From contig CAITMU010000103.1 in the NCBI GenBank assembly GCA_903893565.1, positions 42,325 through 106,324 of the forward strand: a DNA stretch of 64,000 nt. The letters are read 5' to 3'. The translations under genes and the position numbers were made by a program. The notes beneath the pieces were generated by a model. The model had not been told where the DNA came from. It worked only from the letters and a program-made list of their open reading frames with translations, and did not search any database. Source of the stretch: an uncultured beta proteobacterium (lineage in GTDB: Bacteria > Pseudomonadota > Gammaproteobacteria > Burkholderiales > SG8-41). Shown one piece after another: positions 26,143-33,891 of this stretch (positions are counted from its first letter, which is position 1; each line of letters begins with the position of its first letter).

Positions 26143-26451
26143 AACGTAGTTATTGTTAACGGTGGTGATGGTACGTGTGGGCCACGTTTATTACATCCAA
26201 TAAAATTCATTAAGTATTTTTATCAACTACCAACGATCAGCTGGTTATTATTTTCCATACTGGGCATAGCCTTCACAAACGGCCTTAACGCCCCACAAGC
26301 GTGGTCATTTATTATTTGTAATTTTTCCTTACTCAACTTATTATATATTAACAATAAGGAAGAAATAGAGCCATTAGTCCGCAACAAATGGGTGTTGGGC
26401 ATTAAAAATTTCTATTATCACAAAGGCAATAGTTTTACTGACCCTATATGA
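26143..26451 (+). pseudogene. start-less open frame, membrane-protein remnant, coupled to next gene
   Basis: The frame is open for 102 codons after a TAG at 26140-26142 and ends with TGA at 26449-26451, overlapping the next ATG (ATGA). It has no ATG, GTG or TTG until very near the end. The translation has hydrophobic stretches ISWLLFSILGIAF and WSFIICNFSLLNLLYI, then a polar tail KEEIEPLVRNKW ending SFTDPI. It reads like the 3' end of a membrane-protein gene whose 5' part was lost, while its overlap with the methyltransferase gene was kept. I do not recognise the family. An ATT or CTG start is possible but unlikely. Confidence 0.5.
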
Positions 26452-27434
26452 AAGATCTTTTACCCATTTGGAAATTAAAATTAACAGGGCTTTTGAATTG
26501 GTCGAACGAAGAAAAAAAGCGTTATTCAAAATCTTCATTCAATCCGAATTACTTATTGCCGCAACATGCTGAACAATATCTCAATAAAGAAAACCCCTAT
26601 TTGCTGGAACTTAAAAATCAATACCTACAGTTAAAATTACCTGTCAACCATCACAGTGCTTGGGGTGAGAATATCTACGATAGGGGCTTTGAATTACAAT
26701 GGTTCAGAGGGGACAACGTATACTTATTTCAATACAGACAGTTCCGGGAAGAGGCTAGAAATAATACCTATTTATCTTATTTGGATTTCAAAAATAAAGA
26801 TTCATTGGGCTTGTTGGAAAAGTTGAAAGAAGACGGTTTTTTTGGTTGCTGGGATTTTGAATTTGAGGGGATTGGAAAGCTGAGTCGTGATTTATTGGAT
26901 TCGATTAACGAAATTAATTATTTGAATAAACACATTCATTTCAAATCTTTACCTCAATTACGAATATTAGACATTGGTGCGGGTTATGGCCGATTGGCAC
27001 ATCGGATGTGTGAAGCGATAGATCACATTAAATGTTACGACTGTATTGACGCTATTGCTGAGTCCACCTTTATTTGTGATTATTATTTGAAATATCGAAA
27101 AGTGGACAATAAAGCAAGGTCTGTTCCACTGACGAATTATAAAAGTTTACAGGATCATTACGATATAGCGATCAACATCCATAGCTTCTCAGAATGCACG
27201 TATGAATCTGTTAGGTGGTGGTTGGATCAAATTAATGAACGGCGTGTGGATTGGTTACTGATTGTACCCAACGATGCCGACCGATTAGTGACTAATGAAG
27301 GGCGAGGGGAAAAAATATCTTATGCAAACTATATTAAGCAATTAGGTTATGTGTTGGTAGATACAACGCCAGTGTATGAAGATAATGATATAAGAAAAAA
27401 AAACCGGCATCACAGATTATTTTTACTTATTTAA
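26448..27434 (+). CDS. putative SAM-dependent (sugar O-) methyltransferase
   Basis: 328 residues. The C-terminal half has a class I methyltransferase core: LRILDIGAGYGRLAHRM (about residues 169-185) for SAM, CYDCIDAIAEST as the acidic loop, and HYDIAINIHSFSECTYESV as the fourth strand. The N-terminal 160 residues are helical and polar, as in the NanM-like putative sugar O-methyltransferases of polysaccharide clusters; that assignment is by resemblance. Base use is clearly AT-rich compared with the core genes, and codons such as TTA, AAA and AAT dominate, which suggests acquisition from elsewhere. The gene appears intact although its surroundings are decayed. Start ATG overlaps the TGA of the remnant before it. 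Confidence 0.75.
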   Translation: MKDLLPIWKLKLTGLLNWSNEEKKRYSKSSFNPNYLLPQHAEQYLNKENPYLLELKNQYLQLKLPVNHHSAWGENIYDRGFELQWFRGDNVYLFQYRQFREEARNNTYLSYLDFKNKDSLGLLEKLKEDGFFGCWDFEFEGIGKLSRDLLDSINEINYLNKHIHFKSLPQLRILDIGAGYGRLAHRMCEAIDHIKCYDCIDAIAESTFICDYYLKYRKVDNKARSVPLTNYKSLQDHYDIAINIHSFSECTYESVRWWLDQINERRVDWLLIVPNDADRLVTNEGRGEKISYANYIKQLGYVLVDTTPVYEDNDIRKKNRHHRLFLLI

Positions 27435-27480
27435 AAAAAATTGGGGTGATTAGCATCGCCTAGTTTTACCTTTTTAAATT

Positions 27481-27806
27481 TTGCAAAAAATCAAAGTACG
27501 TTCTGAGAGTAGGAAAAAGATATTGTTAGTTGCAGTTGGGTATGAATCACTTTGATAACGTTGGCGCATTTACTCTACCATTATTTTTTGGGTTCTTCGT
27601 CGAATTCACTGTGATTTATATCTCGTTAAATTATTTTCTGAATTCAGATTGCGACCAACACTTGATGCGAGCATTCATCCCTCCTTGTGCTAAAAAGTAA
27701 AGGATTGGGAAATATTTATAGTGAGAATAAAAGTGAAATCAATGCGAATTATTACTTTATAACGATTCCTGCTTCCATACAAATTCTCAATGAACTCGAT
27801 AACTAA
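27481..27806 (+). pseudogene. decayed open frame (two stops, one frame change)
   Basis: In the frame beginning at 27481 there is KKILLVAVGYESL, then TGA TAA at 27553-27558, then an open run of 44 codons (RWRIYSTIIFWVL...FSEFRLRP...) to TAA at 27691. In another frame, open from 27666, the text goes on as LLVLKSKGLGNIYSENK and NYYFITIPASIQILNELDN to TAA at 27804. The pieces join end to end with one frame change and look protein-like, so I read this as a dead gene. An alternative is a 52-residue membrane peptide gene at 27542-27700 in the third frame (MNHFDNVGAF...PPCAKK), which begins with ATG but has only a weak ribosome site. Family not recognised. Confidence 0.4.
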
Positions 27807-28196
27807 CTCGTATTGAAATAAAGAATCCTTTCAATGCGCACTAACCACGACAAAGTCAGCTTACTGTTTACTGTTGCAGGTATCTGTCTGGGACTGGGGA
27901 GTAGACCTCGCTGGTGGCCAATGCGCTTAGAGCGCGCTTCTTACGATTCGCAGTGATTGAAAATGGGTGACCTGCCAAAGGATGTAGTATCGTTGCTCGC
28001 ACTTCGATCACACTCGAAATTGATGCTATAAGGGCATATTGGAGTGTGTAATGAGATTACCCTGACAATTGCGAATGATTACGTGAAATGGAAAAGAACG
28101 AGCGTTTCTAGTATTGACTAGAAAAGTACGAAGTTCACAAAGGTGCGCCTAACACGCATTGTCAGGTAAAACGACGAATGTGGGCAGTTACCCGAA
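27807..28196. other. non-coding or decayed region
   Basis: About 390 bases with only short frames (for instance a 40-codon frame starting ATG at 27835). Nothing recognisable; no terminator, tRNA or repeat seen. It may be the remains of mobile DNA, but no transposase motif survives. Confidence 0.4.
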
Positions 28197-28505
28197 CTAA
28201 TTTTTTTGATAGAAGCTACTGCAGGTATAGCCATTATTGGTGGCCTTAGCCGTCAACCCTGCGCATTTACCTGCCCCTGCATCCTTGTAACCGCTGCCCT
28301 GAGCAAAACCAACCGTGCCGGCATTGGGATTGGATACGCAGCAATTGGACAACGCCATTTGCCCATTGTTATTTTTATAGCAGTAGGAATTGTTTTGCGT
28401 AGAAAACCCGTTTGCAGACATACAAATATTGTAAGTTGAGGCAGCATGGGCGATCGAAGAAAGGCTCATCATGACTCCAAAGGCAATCACACTTTTGGCT
28501 AGCAT
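28197..28505 (-). CDS. small secreted six-cysteine protein
   Basis: 102 residues with a clean signal peptide (MLAKSVIAFGVMMSLSSIAHA, cut after residue 21), so the mature protein has about 81 residues. It contains six cysteines at 28, 42, 55, 56, 81 and 95, enough for three disulfides, and is rich in Asn, Gly, Ser and Ala with few charged residues. A strong ribosome site (TAGGAG, about 6 bases before ATG) supports a real, expressed gene. I do not recognise a family and see no catalytic motif. It is alone, facing away from the tRNA, in the AT-rich segment, but its own composition is less AT-rich than the methyltransferase gene. An extracellular structural, adhesive or toxin-like role are all open. 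Confidence 0.75.
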   Translation of the reverse strand: MLAKSVIAFGVMMSLSSIAHAASTYNICMSANGFSTQNNSYCYKNNNGQMALSNCCVSNPNAGTVGFAQGSGYKDAGAGKCAGLTAKATNNGYTCSSFYQKN

Positions 28506-29188
28506 CTTTTACTCCTAATGTTTGCAACACCGCCATATCCCAGCGTTGCGGGTTTTACGCTATATCGACTCTCAACTGCATGCCTGAGAAGCTTTGCTAA
28601 CTTATACCTAAAAAATACTACGATGACAATAGAGATAAATGAATGATTTTTGTATAACTTTTTAATCTCATTTTTGATCCTATTTTTTTATCTCCATTTT
28701 CATGGGTTTGTCGTCATCATCCACGATTGGGTTTTCCGCCTTTGAAGCGCTCTATTACATTGGTCACTTGTATCCTGACCTTAAGACTCTACGGCTGTCT
28801 GATAGATGGTGAGGTTTAGAGTAACGGGCACACTGGTAACGCTGACTTTGATCAGCATGCCCCGTGTGCAAAGATTTCTATATTGTTTTGTTTTGAAACC
28901 ACATTAGCTAAACACAATCCATTCGAACCGATGTTTTAGTTTTAACCGTGTCACTCTCCGTGGCTCTGTGGGGCCATTTTTCTCTTTTTTTATCGCCGTT
29001 GCCTAAGCCTACTCTCATATCATCGGCATTACGACCGAGATTAGACCCACTCAGTCCTCCGTACCCGCACTCAATCAAAGGATTTAGTAATATTTTCGGC
29101 GCGAATAGGGCGTAAAGAGTAGTATAGATTTTATCTATGTGATTTTTTCTCAACGACTCATTATAAGTTGTTGAAATTAAAGGTAAAT
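28506..29188. other. intergenic region next to tRNA-Arg
   Basis: About 680 bases on the 3' side of the tRNA, where mobile elements often insert. A minus-strand frame of 81 codons (28908-29153) starts with TTG, has no visible ribosome site and no known motif, so it is not called as a gene. No integrase motif and no copy of the tRNA 3' end was seen. Confidence 0.4.
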
Positions 29189-29265
29189 TGGCGCGCCCGA
29201 AACGATTCGAACGTTCGACCCCTGCCTTCGGAGGGCAGTACTCTATCCAGCTGAGCTACGGGCGC
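29189..29265 (-). tRNA. tRNA-Arg (anticodon CCG)
   Basis: Read on the minus strand, GCGCCCG (29259-29265) pairs with CGGGCGC (29193-29199) to form the acceptor stem; the D-arm is GCTC-AGCTGGATA-GAGT, the anticodon arm CTGCC-CTCCGAA-GGCAG with anticodon CCG, and the T-arm TCGAACG-TTCGAATC. Discriminator G is followed by an encoded CCA at 29189-29191. It reads CGG codons for arginine. The AT-rich segment at 25.8-29.2 kb lies on its 3' side. Confidence 0.95.
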
Positions 29266-29302
29266 TAGACTTTGATTTTAACACGCATCTCTCGGGAAGG
29301 CT

Positions 29303-29331
29303 TTTACCAACCCGAAGGGGCACGTTATAAT
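29303..29331 (+). promoter_or_regulatory. candidate promoter for the cytochrome c gene
   Basis: TTTACC (29303-29308, 4 of 6) and a perfect TATAAT (29326-29331) are separated by 17 bases, 42 bases before the ATG of the cytochrome c gene. Confidence 0.45.
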
Positions 29332-29373
29332 CATGTCTTATTCCAATTTTTTCCCAACACGAGCCTTTAAAAA

Positions 29374-29982
29374 ATGAATTCAGCACATTCTTCCTCAGAA
29401 GCCGGGAGCTCAGGCCTGATCAAAACACCGAAACAACTGATCCTCGTGGTCGTATTAGCTTTCGTTTTGCCCATTCTTGGGATTTTTGCCATCATTCATT
29501 TTGTTGTCGGTGGAAAGCCTCCCGTTGCCTCCCCCATGTCGGAAAAAGCCATTGCTGAACGTATCGCCCCTATCGGTAGCACACCCGAAATCGATAAGGC
29601 CCCCTCGACTTTGACCCCCGCTCCTACAACTTCCTCCCCAATGCCTGCCGTGGCAATGAATGCCACAGAATCTACCAATAACACAAAAACCCCGGCGCCG
29701 ATGGCCGTGGCTTCCAGTGGGAACGGTAGCGGTTCCGCCCTCGAACATGGCAAAGCCGTATTCAATGGTAATTGTCAAGCCTGTCATGCTACGGGTGCTG
29801 CAGGCGCACCTAAGCTTGGGGATAAAGCGGCTTGGGGTCCTCGCATCAGTAAAGGGATTGCCGCCTTGCAAATGAGTGCCATAAAAGGGAAGAATGTGAT
29901 GCCTGCCAAAGGAGGCAATCTTAGCCTATCGGATAATGACGTTAAAGCGGCTGTTGATTACATGGTTTCTCAAGCCAAGTAG
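29374..29982 (+). CDS. cytochrome c5 family protein
   Basis: 202 residues. A single membrane anchor (about residues 20-45) is followed by a long Pro/Ala/Thr-rich linker (about 50-120) and one class I cytochrome c domain. Heme binds at CQACH (Cys134, Cys137, His138) and the sixth ligand is probably Met176 in NVMPAKGG. It acts on the periplasmic face of the inner membrane as an electron carrier, probably towards an oxidase. Relatives are common single genes in betaproteobacteria. A good terminator follows, so it is likely a single-gene transcript. Confidence 0.93.
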   Translation: MNSAHSSSEAGSSGLIKTPKQLILVVVLAFVLPILGIFAIIHFVVGGKPPVASPMSEKAIAERIAPIGSTPEIDKAPSTLTPAPTTSSPMPAVAMNATESTNNTKTPAPMAVASSGNGSGSALEHGKAVFNGNCQACHATGAAGAPKLGDKAAWGPRISKGIAALQMSAIKGKNVMPAKGGNLSLSDNDVKAAVDYMVSQAK

Positions 29983-30001
29983 TCTTTTGAACAGCGAACG
30001 T

Positions 30002-30030
30002 AAAGGCGCGCATGGTTCGCGCCTTTTTTT
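30002..30030 (+). terminator. rho-independent terminator after cytochrome c gene
   Basis: The stem GGCGCG (30005-30010) pairs with CGCGCC (30018-30023) over a 7-base loop and is followed by seven T residues; two flanking A-T pairs extend it. It lies 20 bases after the stop codon. Confidence 0.85.
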
Positions 30031-30070
30031 GTGCCTCTACGACTGAATAAGACCTTTCTTTTAACCCTCT

Positions 30071-30892
30071 ATGGCCACTTATGTCATTGGCGATGTTCAA
30101 GGCTGCTTTGATCCCTTGTGTCGACTGCTGGATTTATTTGAATTTAACCCCGCCAATGATAGCCTTTGGTTCGCTGGGGATTTGGTCAACCGCGGGCCAC
30201 AATCGCTACAAACTCTTCGCTTCATTAAAAACCTAGGCGCCTCGGCTACCTGCATTTTGGGCAATCATGACCTGCACCTTTTAGTGGTAGCAGCTGGATT
30301 CAGCAAGATTAAAAAAGGCGACACCATCGGCGAGATTCTGGATGCGCCTGATCGTGAAGAACTACTTGAATGGCTGCGTCAACAAAAACTTTTTCATAGA
30401 AAAAATGAATTTGCCATGGTCCACGCCGGCCTCTTACCTCAATGGGATGTATCTCAAGCACAAGCCCTCTCCGATGAAGTGGGCCTCGTCTTGCAATCAG
30501 ACGACTATAAAGAGTTCCTCCGTGTACTCTACGGCAATGAGCCGAGGCACTGGGACAATGCACTCACTGGTTTTGACCGCTTACGCGTCATTGTCAATGC
30601 CATGACGCGCCTGAGACTGTGCTCCTTGAATGGCGAAATGGAATTTCAATACAAGCTCGCGCCTCACCCCCTTCAGATGCCCATTGATTTTTTACCTTGG
30701 TTTGACATTCCTCATAGAGCCAGTCTGTCCTCAACGATCATCTTCGGGCACTGGGCCTCTTTAGGTTTTTTACAAAAAGATAATGTAATTTGTCTTGATT
30801 CGGGCTGCGTATGGGGGAGAAAGCTAAGCGCTTTACGCTTAGAAGACCGCCGTATTTTTCAGACTGGCTGTGAAGCACTGGCACGTCATTAA
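30071..30892 (+). CDS. apaH: bis(5'-nucleosyl)-tetraphosphatase, symmetrical
   Basis: 273 residues, normal for ApaH. It hydrolyses Ap4A to two ADP and also removes Np4 caps from RNA. The calcineurin-like phosphoesterase motifs are present: IGDVQGCFDPL at residues 5-15, FAGDLVNRGPQSL at about 34-46, ILGNHDLHLL at about 60-69, VHAGLLPQWD and the late IFGHWASLG. Convergent with plsC, with the two stop regions overlapping by 4 bases. Confidence 0.96.
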   Translation: MATYVIGDVQGCFDPLCRLLDLFEFNPANDSLWFAGDLVNRGPQSLQTLRFIKNLGASATCILGNHDLHLLVVAAGFSKIKKGDTIGEILDAPDREELLEWLRQQKLFHRKNEFAMVHAGLLPQWDVSQAQALSDEVGLVLQSDDYKEFLRVLYGNEPRHWDNALTGFDRLRVIVNAMTRLRLCSLNGEMEFQYKLAPHPLQMPIDFLPWFDIPHRASLSSTIIFGHWASLGFLQKDNVICLDSGCVWGRKLSALRLEDRRIFQTGCEALARH

Positions 30893-31641
30893 ATCTTTTG
30901 TAATATCGCCTCGCGTATTGCTAGAGCCAGTTCCTGGCGAGTCCGTTGAACACCATCCATCATCGGTAACAAATGCACATGGACGAATATTTTTCGAATC
31001 CCAAGAATTTCTTTTAAGCTACTGGCTAAGGTTTTTTCTCCGACAAAGGCGGCTTGGTCGCAAAGGCTGCCATCCTCATGACAATACTGTAGGGCTACGG
31101 GTAAGATAGGCGTACCGGTTTGCAGTGCGGCACGTAATAAGCCACTTTTAAAAGGTAAAACCGTGCGCCCATCCGTGGTTGTCCCCTCTAAAAAAGCACC
31201 GACCGTCACTTGATCTATGAATCGTTGCTTCAACATCACATCCAAACGAGATAAGTCTCTCATTTTTTGTCTTCTAATAAATACCGTACCCGCCTTTTCA
31301 CATAACCAGCCTAGAATAGGCCAATCACGTATTTCTGATTTGGCAATAAAACAAGTGGGTAATACGGAGTTAATGGCAAAAATATCAAGCCAAGAAATGT
31401 GATTGGCTACGAGAAAAATAGCGCCCTTGGCCGTGGAAGGCACACTACTGCCATGAATACAAACCTCAACGCCCAGGTGCGCTAACAAATCTCTAGACCA
31501 CCGACTTAAAACGCCATCGCGTTTTTGGGCTGTGAGAAAGGGATAAACGAGACTTACCGTTAGCAATGCTTTAATCACATGAAAGCCCAAGCGCAGCACC
31601 CGGATGACCCGCTGCCATCGACAAGTCGATTGTCTTATCAC
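30889..31641 (-). CDS. plsC: 1-acyl-sn-glycerol-3-phosphate acyltransferase
   Basis: 250 residues. It adds the second acyl chain to lysophosphatidate to give phosphatidate at the inner membrane. The catalytic H-x4-D motif is in NHISWLD at about residue 77-83; further blocks are FIRRQ, LEGTTTDGRTVLPFKSG and ILPVALQY. One or two hydrophobic segments near the N-terminus anchor it. It may instead acylate ornithine-lipid precursors, as betaproteobacteria often have several paralogues. It is the last gene of the long minus-strand series. Confidence 0.88.
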   Translation of the reverse strand: MIRQSTCRWQRVIRVLRLGFHVIKALLTVSLVYPFLTAQKRDGVLSRWSRDLLAHLGVEVCIHGSSVPSTAKGAIFLVANHISWLDIFAINSVLPTCFIAKSEIRDWPILGWLCEKAGTVFIRRQKMRDLSRLDVMLKQRFIDQVTVGAFLEGTTTDGRTVLPFKSGLLRAALQTGTPILPVALQYCHEDGSLCDQAAFVGEKTLASSLKEILGIRKIFVHVHLLPMMDGVQRTRQELALAIREAILQKI

Positions 31642-31696
31642 ATGAACTTTCGCATAAAGAACCTTTGTTAATAAACGCGCAGCCCTTGAATACCCA

Positions 31697-32632
31697 CTAC
31701 GTCATTGAAATATTAAATTGGCTCTTAAATTGACTCGCCACGCCTTCCCTATTAAAAGTGTGGTTCTGTCCTCCACGCTGCGCAATTTTAAGGGCCCCCA
31801 ACAAAGAAGCGAGTCTTCCGGTTATTGGCCAATCCATGCCATGGGCCAGTCCGTATAAAAGCCCGGCCCTGAACGCATCCCCACACCCCGTCGGATCAAC
31901 AATCGCACTGGGCTTGGCACAGGGAATTTGTATTTGCTTACCCCCAGTGAAAATGATTGAACCCTGTGCTCCCAAGGTCACGATCAACGCCTTCACCCCC
32001 TTGGCTATTTGCTCTAACGTTTTACCTGTTTTTTCCTGTAATAGCTCCGCCTCATAGTCATTGACGGTCACATAATCGGCCAAGCTCACAAAGTGGCTCA
32101 GCTCCTCTCCATTAAACATGGGTAATCCTTGACCGGGATCAAAAATAAAAGGTACCCCTGCATCAACAAATTCTTTTGCGTGCTGAATCATGCCATCGCG
32201 TCCATCAGGAGACACAATTCCAAACTCAACGCCCACCGCCTCCGATACGTGATTAAGATGAGAAAAATTCATCGCCCCTGGATGAAAAGCGGTAATCTGA
32301 TTGTCATCTTTATCGGTGGTAATAAAAGCTTGTGCAGTAAACACCTGCTGCACTTGACGGATATGTTGACGTGAAATGCCCAATGCATCCAGTCGTGCGC
32401 TGTAGCTCGCGTGATCTTCACCCATCGTGGCCATGATCTGGGGCTCATCGCCCAGCAATTTTAGGTTATACGCGATATTACCGGCACAACCACCAAACTC
32501 ACGTCGTAAATCTGGCACTAAAAATGCCACATTCAAAATATGCAATTTGTCGGGCAAAATATGGTTTTTGAATTGATCATGAAACACCATAATGGTGTCA
32601 TAGGCCATTGACCCACAAATGAGTTGGGACAT
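31697..32632 (-). CDS. PfkB-family kinase, adenosine-kinase-like
   Basis: 311 residues. The ribokinase fold is shown by EFGGCAGNIAYNLKLLG (about residues 45-61), YVTVNDYEAELL, VTLGAQGSI and the catalytic DPTGCGDAFRAGLLYG (about 245-260), where the Asp in GCGD is the base. Betaproteobacterial relatives in this exact position, next to the prmA-DUF3426 genes, are usually described as carbohydrate or adenosine kinases; substrate cannot be fixed. A ribosome site (AAGGAA) precedes the ATG. It lies 54 bases after gcvH. Confidence 0.88.
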   Translation of the reverse strand: MSQLICGSMAYDTIMVFHDQFKNHILPDKLHILNVAFLVPDLRREFGGCAGNIAYNLKLLGDEPQIMATMGEDHASYSARLDALGISRQHIRQVQQVFTAQAFITTDKDDNQITAFHPGAMNFSHLNHVSEAVGVEFGIVSPDGRDGMIQHAKEFVDAGVPFIFDPGQGLPMFNGEELSHFVSLADYVTVNDYEAELLQEKTGKTLEQIAKGVKALIVTLGAQGSIIFTGGKQIQIPCAKPSAIVDPTGCGDAFRAGLLYGLAHGMDWPITGRLASLLGALKIAQRGGQNHTFNREGVASQFKSQFNISMT

Positions 32633-32686
32633 TGTGTTTCCTTACATTGAATGGTTTGTATTAGGGTACTTTAATGCATTAACCGT

Positions 32687-33064
32687 CTAGCCTAACTGTT
32701 GCTGGTAGGCGGCCTCATCCAGCAAGTCCTCTAATTCGTTAGGATTGGCGAGCTTGATCTTCACAATCCATGTGCCTAAAGGATCAGAATTGAGGCGTTC
32801 TGGAAAATCAGTAATGACCGGATTTAATGCCACCACCTCGCCGCTAGCGGGGGCATGTAAATCAGCCGCGGTTTTCACCGATTCGATCACCCCACACACT
32901 TCACCTTGCGCTAGCTTGGCACCCATCTCAGGGGATTGAACAAAAACCACATCCCCCAATTGCTCTTGGGCATGTGGCGTAATACCGATCACATAGCAAT
33001 CATTTTGCTCCGCTTTAATCCAGGTATGCTGCGGATGAAATTTAAATCCATGGAATTGATTCAT
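32687..33064 (-). CDS. gcvH: glycine cleavage system H protein
   Basis: 125 residues, full length. H protein carries the aminomethyl group on a lipoyl arm between the P, T and L proteins. The lipoyl attachment Lys64 is in IESVKTAADLHAP; GITPHAQEQLGDVVFV (about residues 27-42) and LNSDPLGTWIVKIK are the other conserved blocks. The N-terminal HEW is HTW here. It begins on the last base of the DUF3426 stop (TAATG), so translation is coupled. No gcvT or gcvP occurs in the window. It may belong to glycine cleavage encoded elsewhere, or carry lipoyl groups for other enzymes. Confidence 0.92.
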   Translation of the reverse strand: MNQFHGFKFHPQHTWIKAEQNDCYVIGITPHAQEQLGDVVFVQSPEMGAKLAQGEVCGVIESVKTAADLHAPASGEVVALNPVITDFPERLNSDPLGTWIVKIKLANPNELEDLLDEAAYQQQLG

Positions 33065-33891
33065 TACATTTTCTCAAGCGTTAAGTTTTCATCTTCAGGC
33101 ACTTCTACAAGCGTCAATCGAAAGCCGGCTGCCGGCACATCGGTTAAATTAATCGGGATTTTCAAGGATACCTCACCTTGAGCGGCAAAATAGCGCCTCT
33201 GCACTATACCCGCGTTTAAATATTCACGGGGCTGAAACACCCGACGCGCTAGTGGATAATGAAGGCTATCGGTCAGTTCCAAAGCAAGCCCCGGGTAAGC
33301 CAACGCCACAGCGGCCTGATTTTTTAATCGCACGATCAAAAAGGCTTCATCCGGCACTAACGGCTCACTCACCTGCAAGGCAGATGAAGCGATCAGAATG
33401 GATGACGGGCGCTGTAAGGCAGGCACAGCACACCCGATGCGCTGACACACGATCTCATAAGCCGGTTGTAATACAGGCCAATACGCTACGGCTTGCCGAC
33501 GAAAAATATAGGCCGCCTGTAGACAGCACATCACCCAGAGCAGTATTGCCATCCACATCCATATTAACGGGCGAGAATCTCTAGCAGGATGGATGACTTT
33601 AACGGACTTAAAATGAGTGCTAGTAAAGACCATACGCTCCCAAAGACTCCTTCGAGTCTCGTTTGGTGTGAGCACGGCGTATTTCATTAGTTTTTCTTTC
33701 CAGCCTTGCATTGACCCGATCTCACCTGATAATTCGTTGATTGAACCCGTCACAGCCCGATTCAAGACTTTGTCTAGGAATTGAACACACCACCCTAAAA
33801 GGTAAAAAGGTAAAGCGTTTTTTAACCCTTGTATTGAATCTCGGGGAAAAGACAGGATCACCTCAACACCCTTGCCTAACCCTTTACCCAC
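33064..33891 (-). CDS. DUF3426 membrane protein lacking a zinc ribbon
   Basis: 275 residues from a GTG that overlaps the prmA stop by 8 bases. The C-terminal 160 residues match DUF3426: one membrane helix (about 110-130), then YWPVLQPAYEIVCQRIGCAVP, LIVRLKNQAAVALAYPGLALELTD and ARRVFQPREYL. Most betaproteobacterial relatives behind prmA begin with a CxxC...CxxC zinc ribbon; here the first 100 residues have no such cysteines and start MGKGLGKGVEV. Either the ribbon was lost or the true start is further in. Function unknown. It feeds directly into gcvH. Confidence 0.82.
   Translation of the reverse strand: MGKGLGKGVEVILSFPRDSIQGLKNALPFYLLGWCVQFLDKVLNRAVTGSINELSGEIGSMQGWKEKLMKYAVLTPNETRRSLWERMVFTSTHFKSVKVIHPARDSRPLIWMWMAILLWVMCCLQAAYIFRRQAVAYWPVLQPAYEIVCQRIGCAVPALQRPSSILIASSALQVSEPLVPDEAFLIVRLKNQAAVALAYPGLALELTDSLHYPLARRVFQPREYLNAGIVQRRYFAAQGEVSLKIPINLTDVPAAGFRLTLVEVPEDENLTLEKM

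Noticed and set aside
28908..29153. 81-codon minus-strand frame next to the tRNA, possible integrase remnant
   Set aside because: Starts with TTG without a ribosome site and shows no tyrosine-recombinase motif (R...HxxR...Y).
29189..29230. Second copy of the tRNA-Arg 3' end as attachment site
   Set aside because: I looked for the T-arm and acceptor sequence through 22-29 kb and saw no copy; a complete search was not possible by eye.
33040..33070. Glycine riboswitch before gcvH
   Set aside because: gcvH starts on the stop codon of the previous gene, so there is no untranslated leader.
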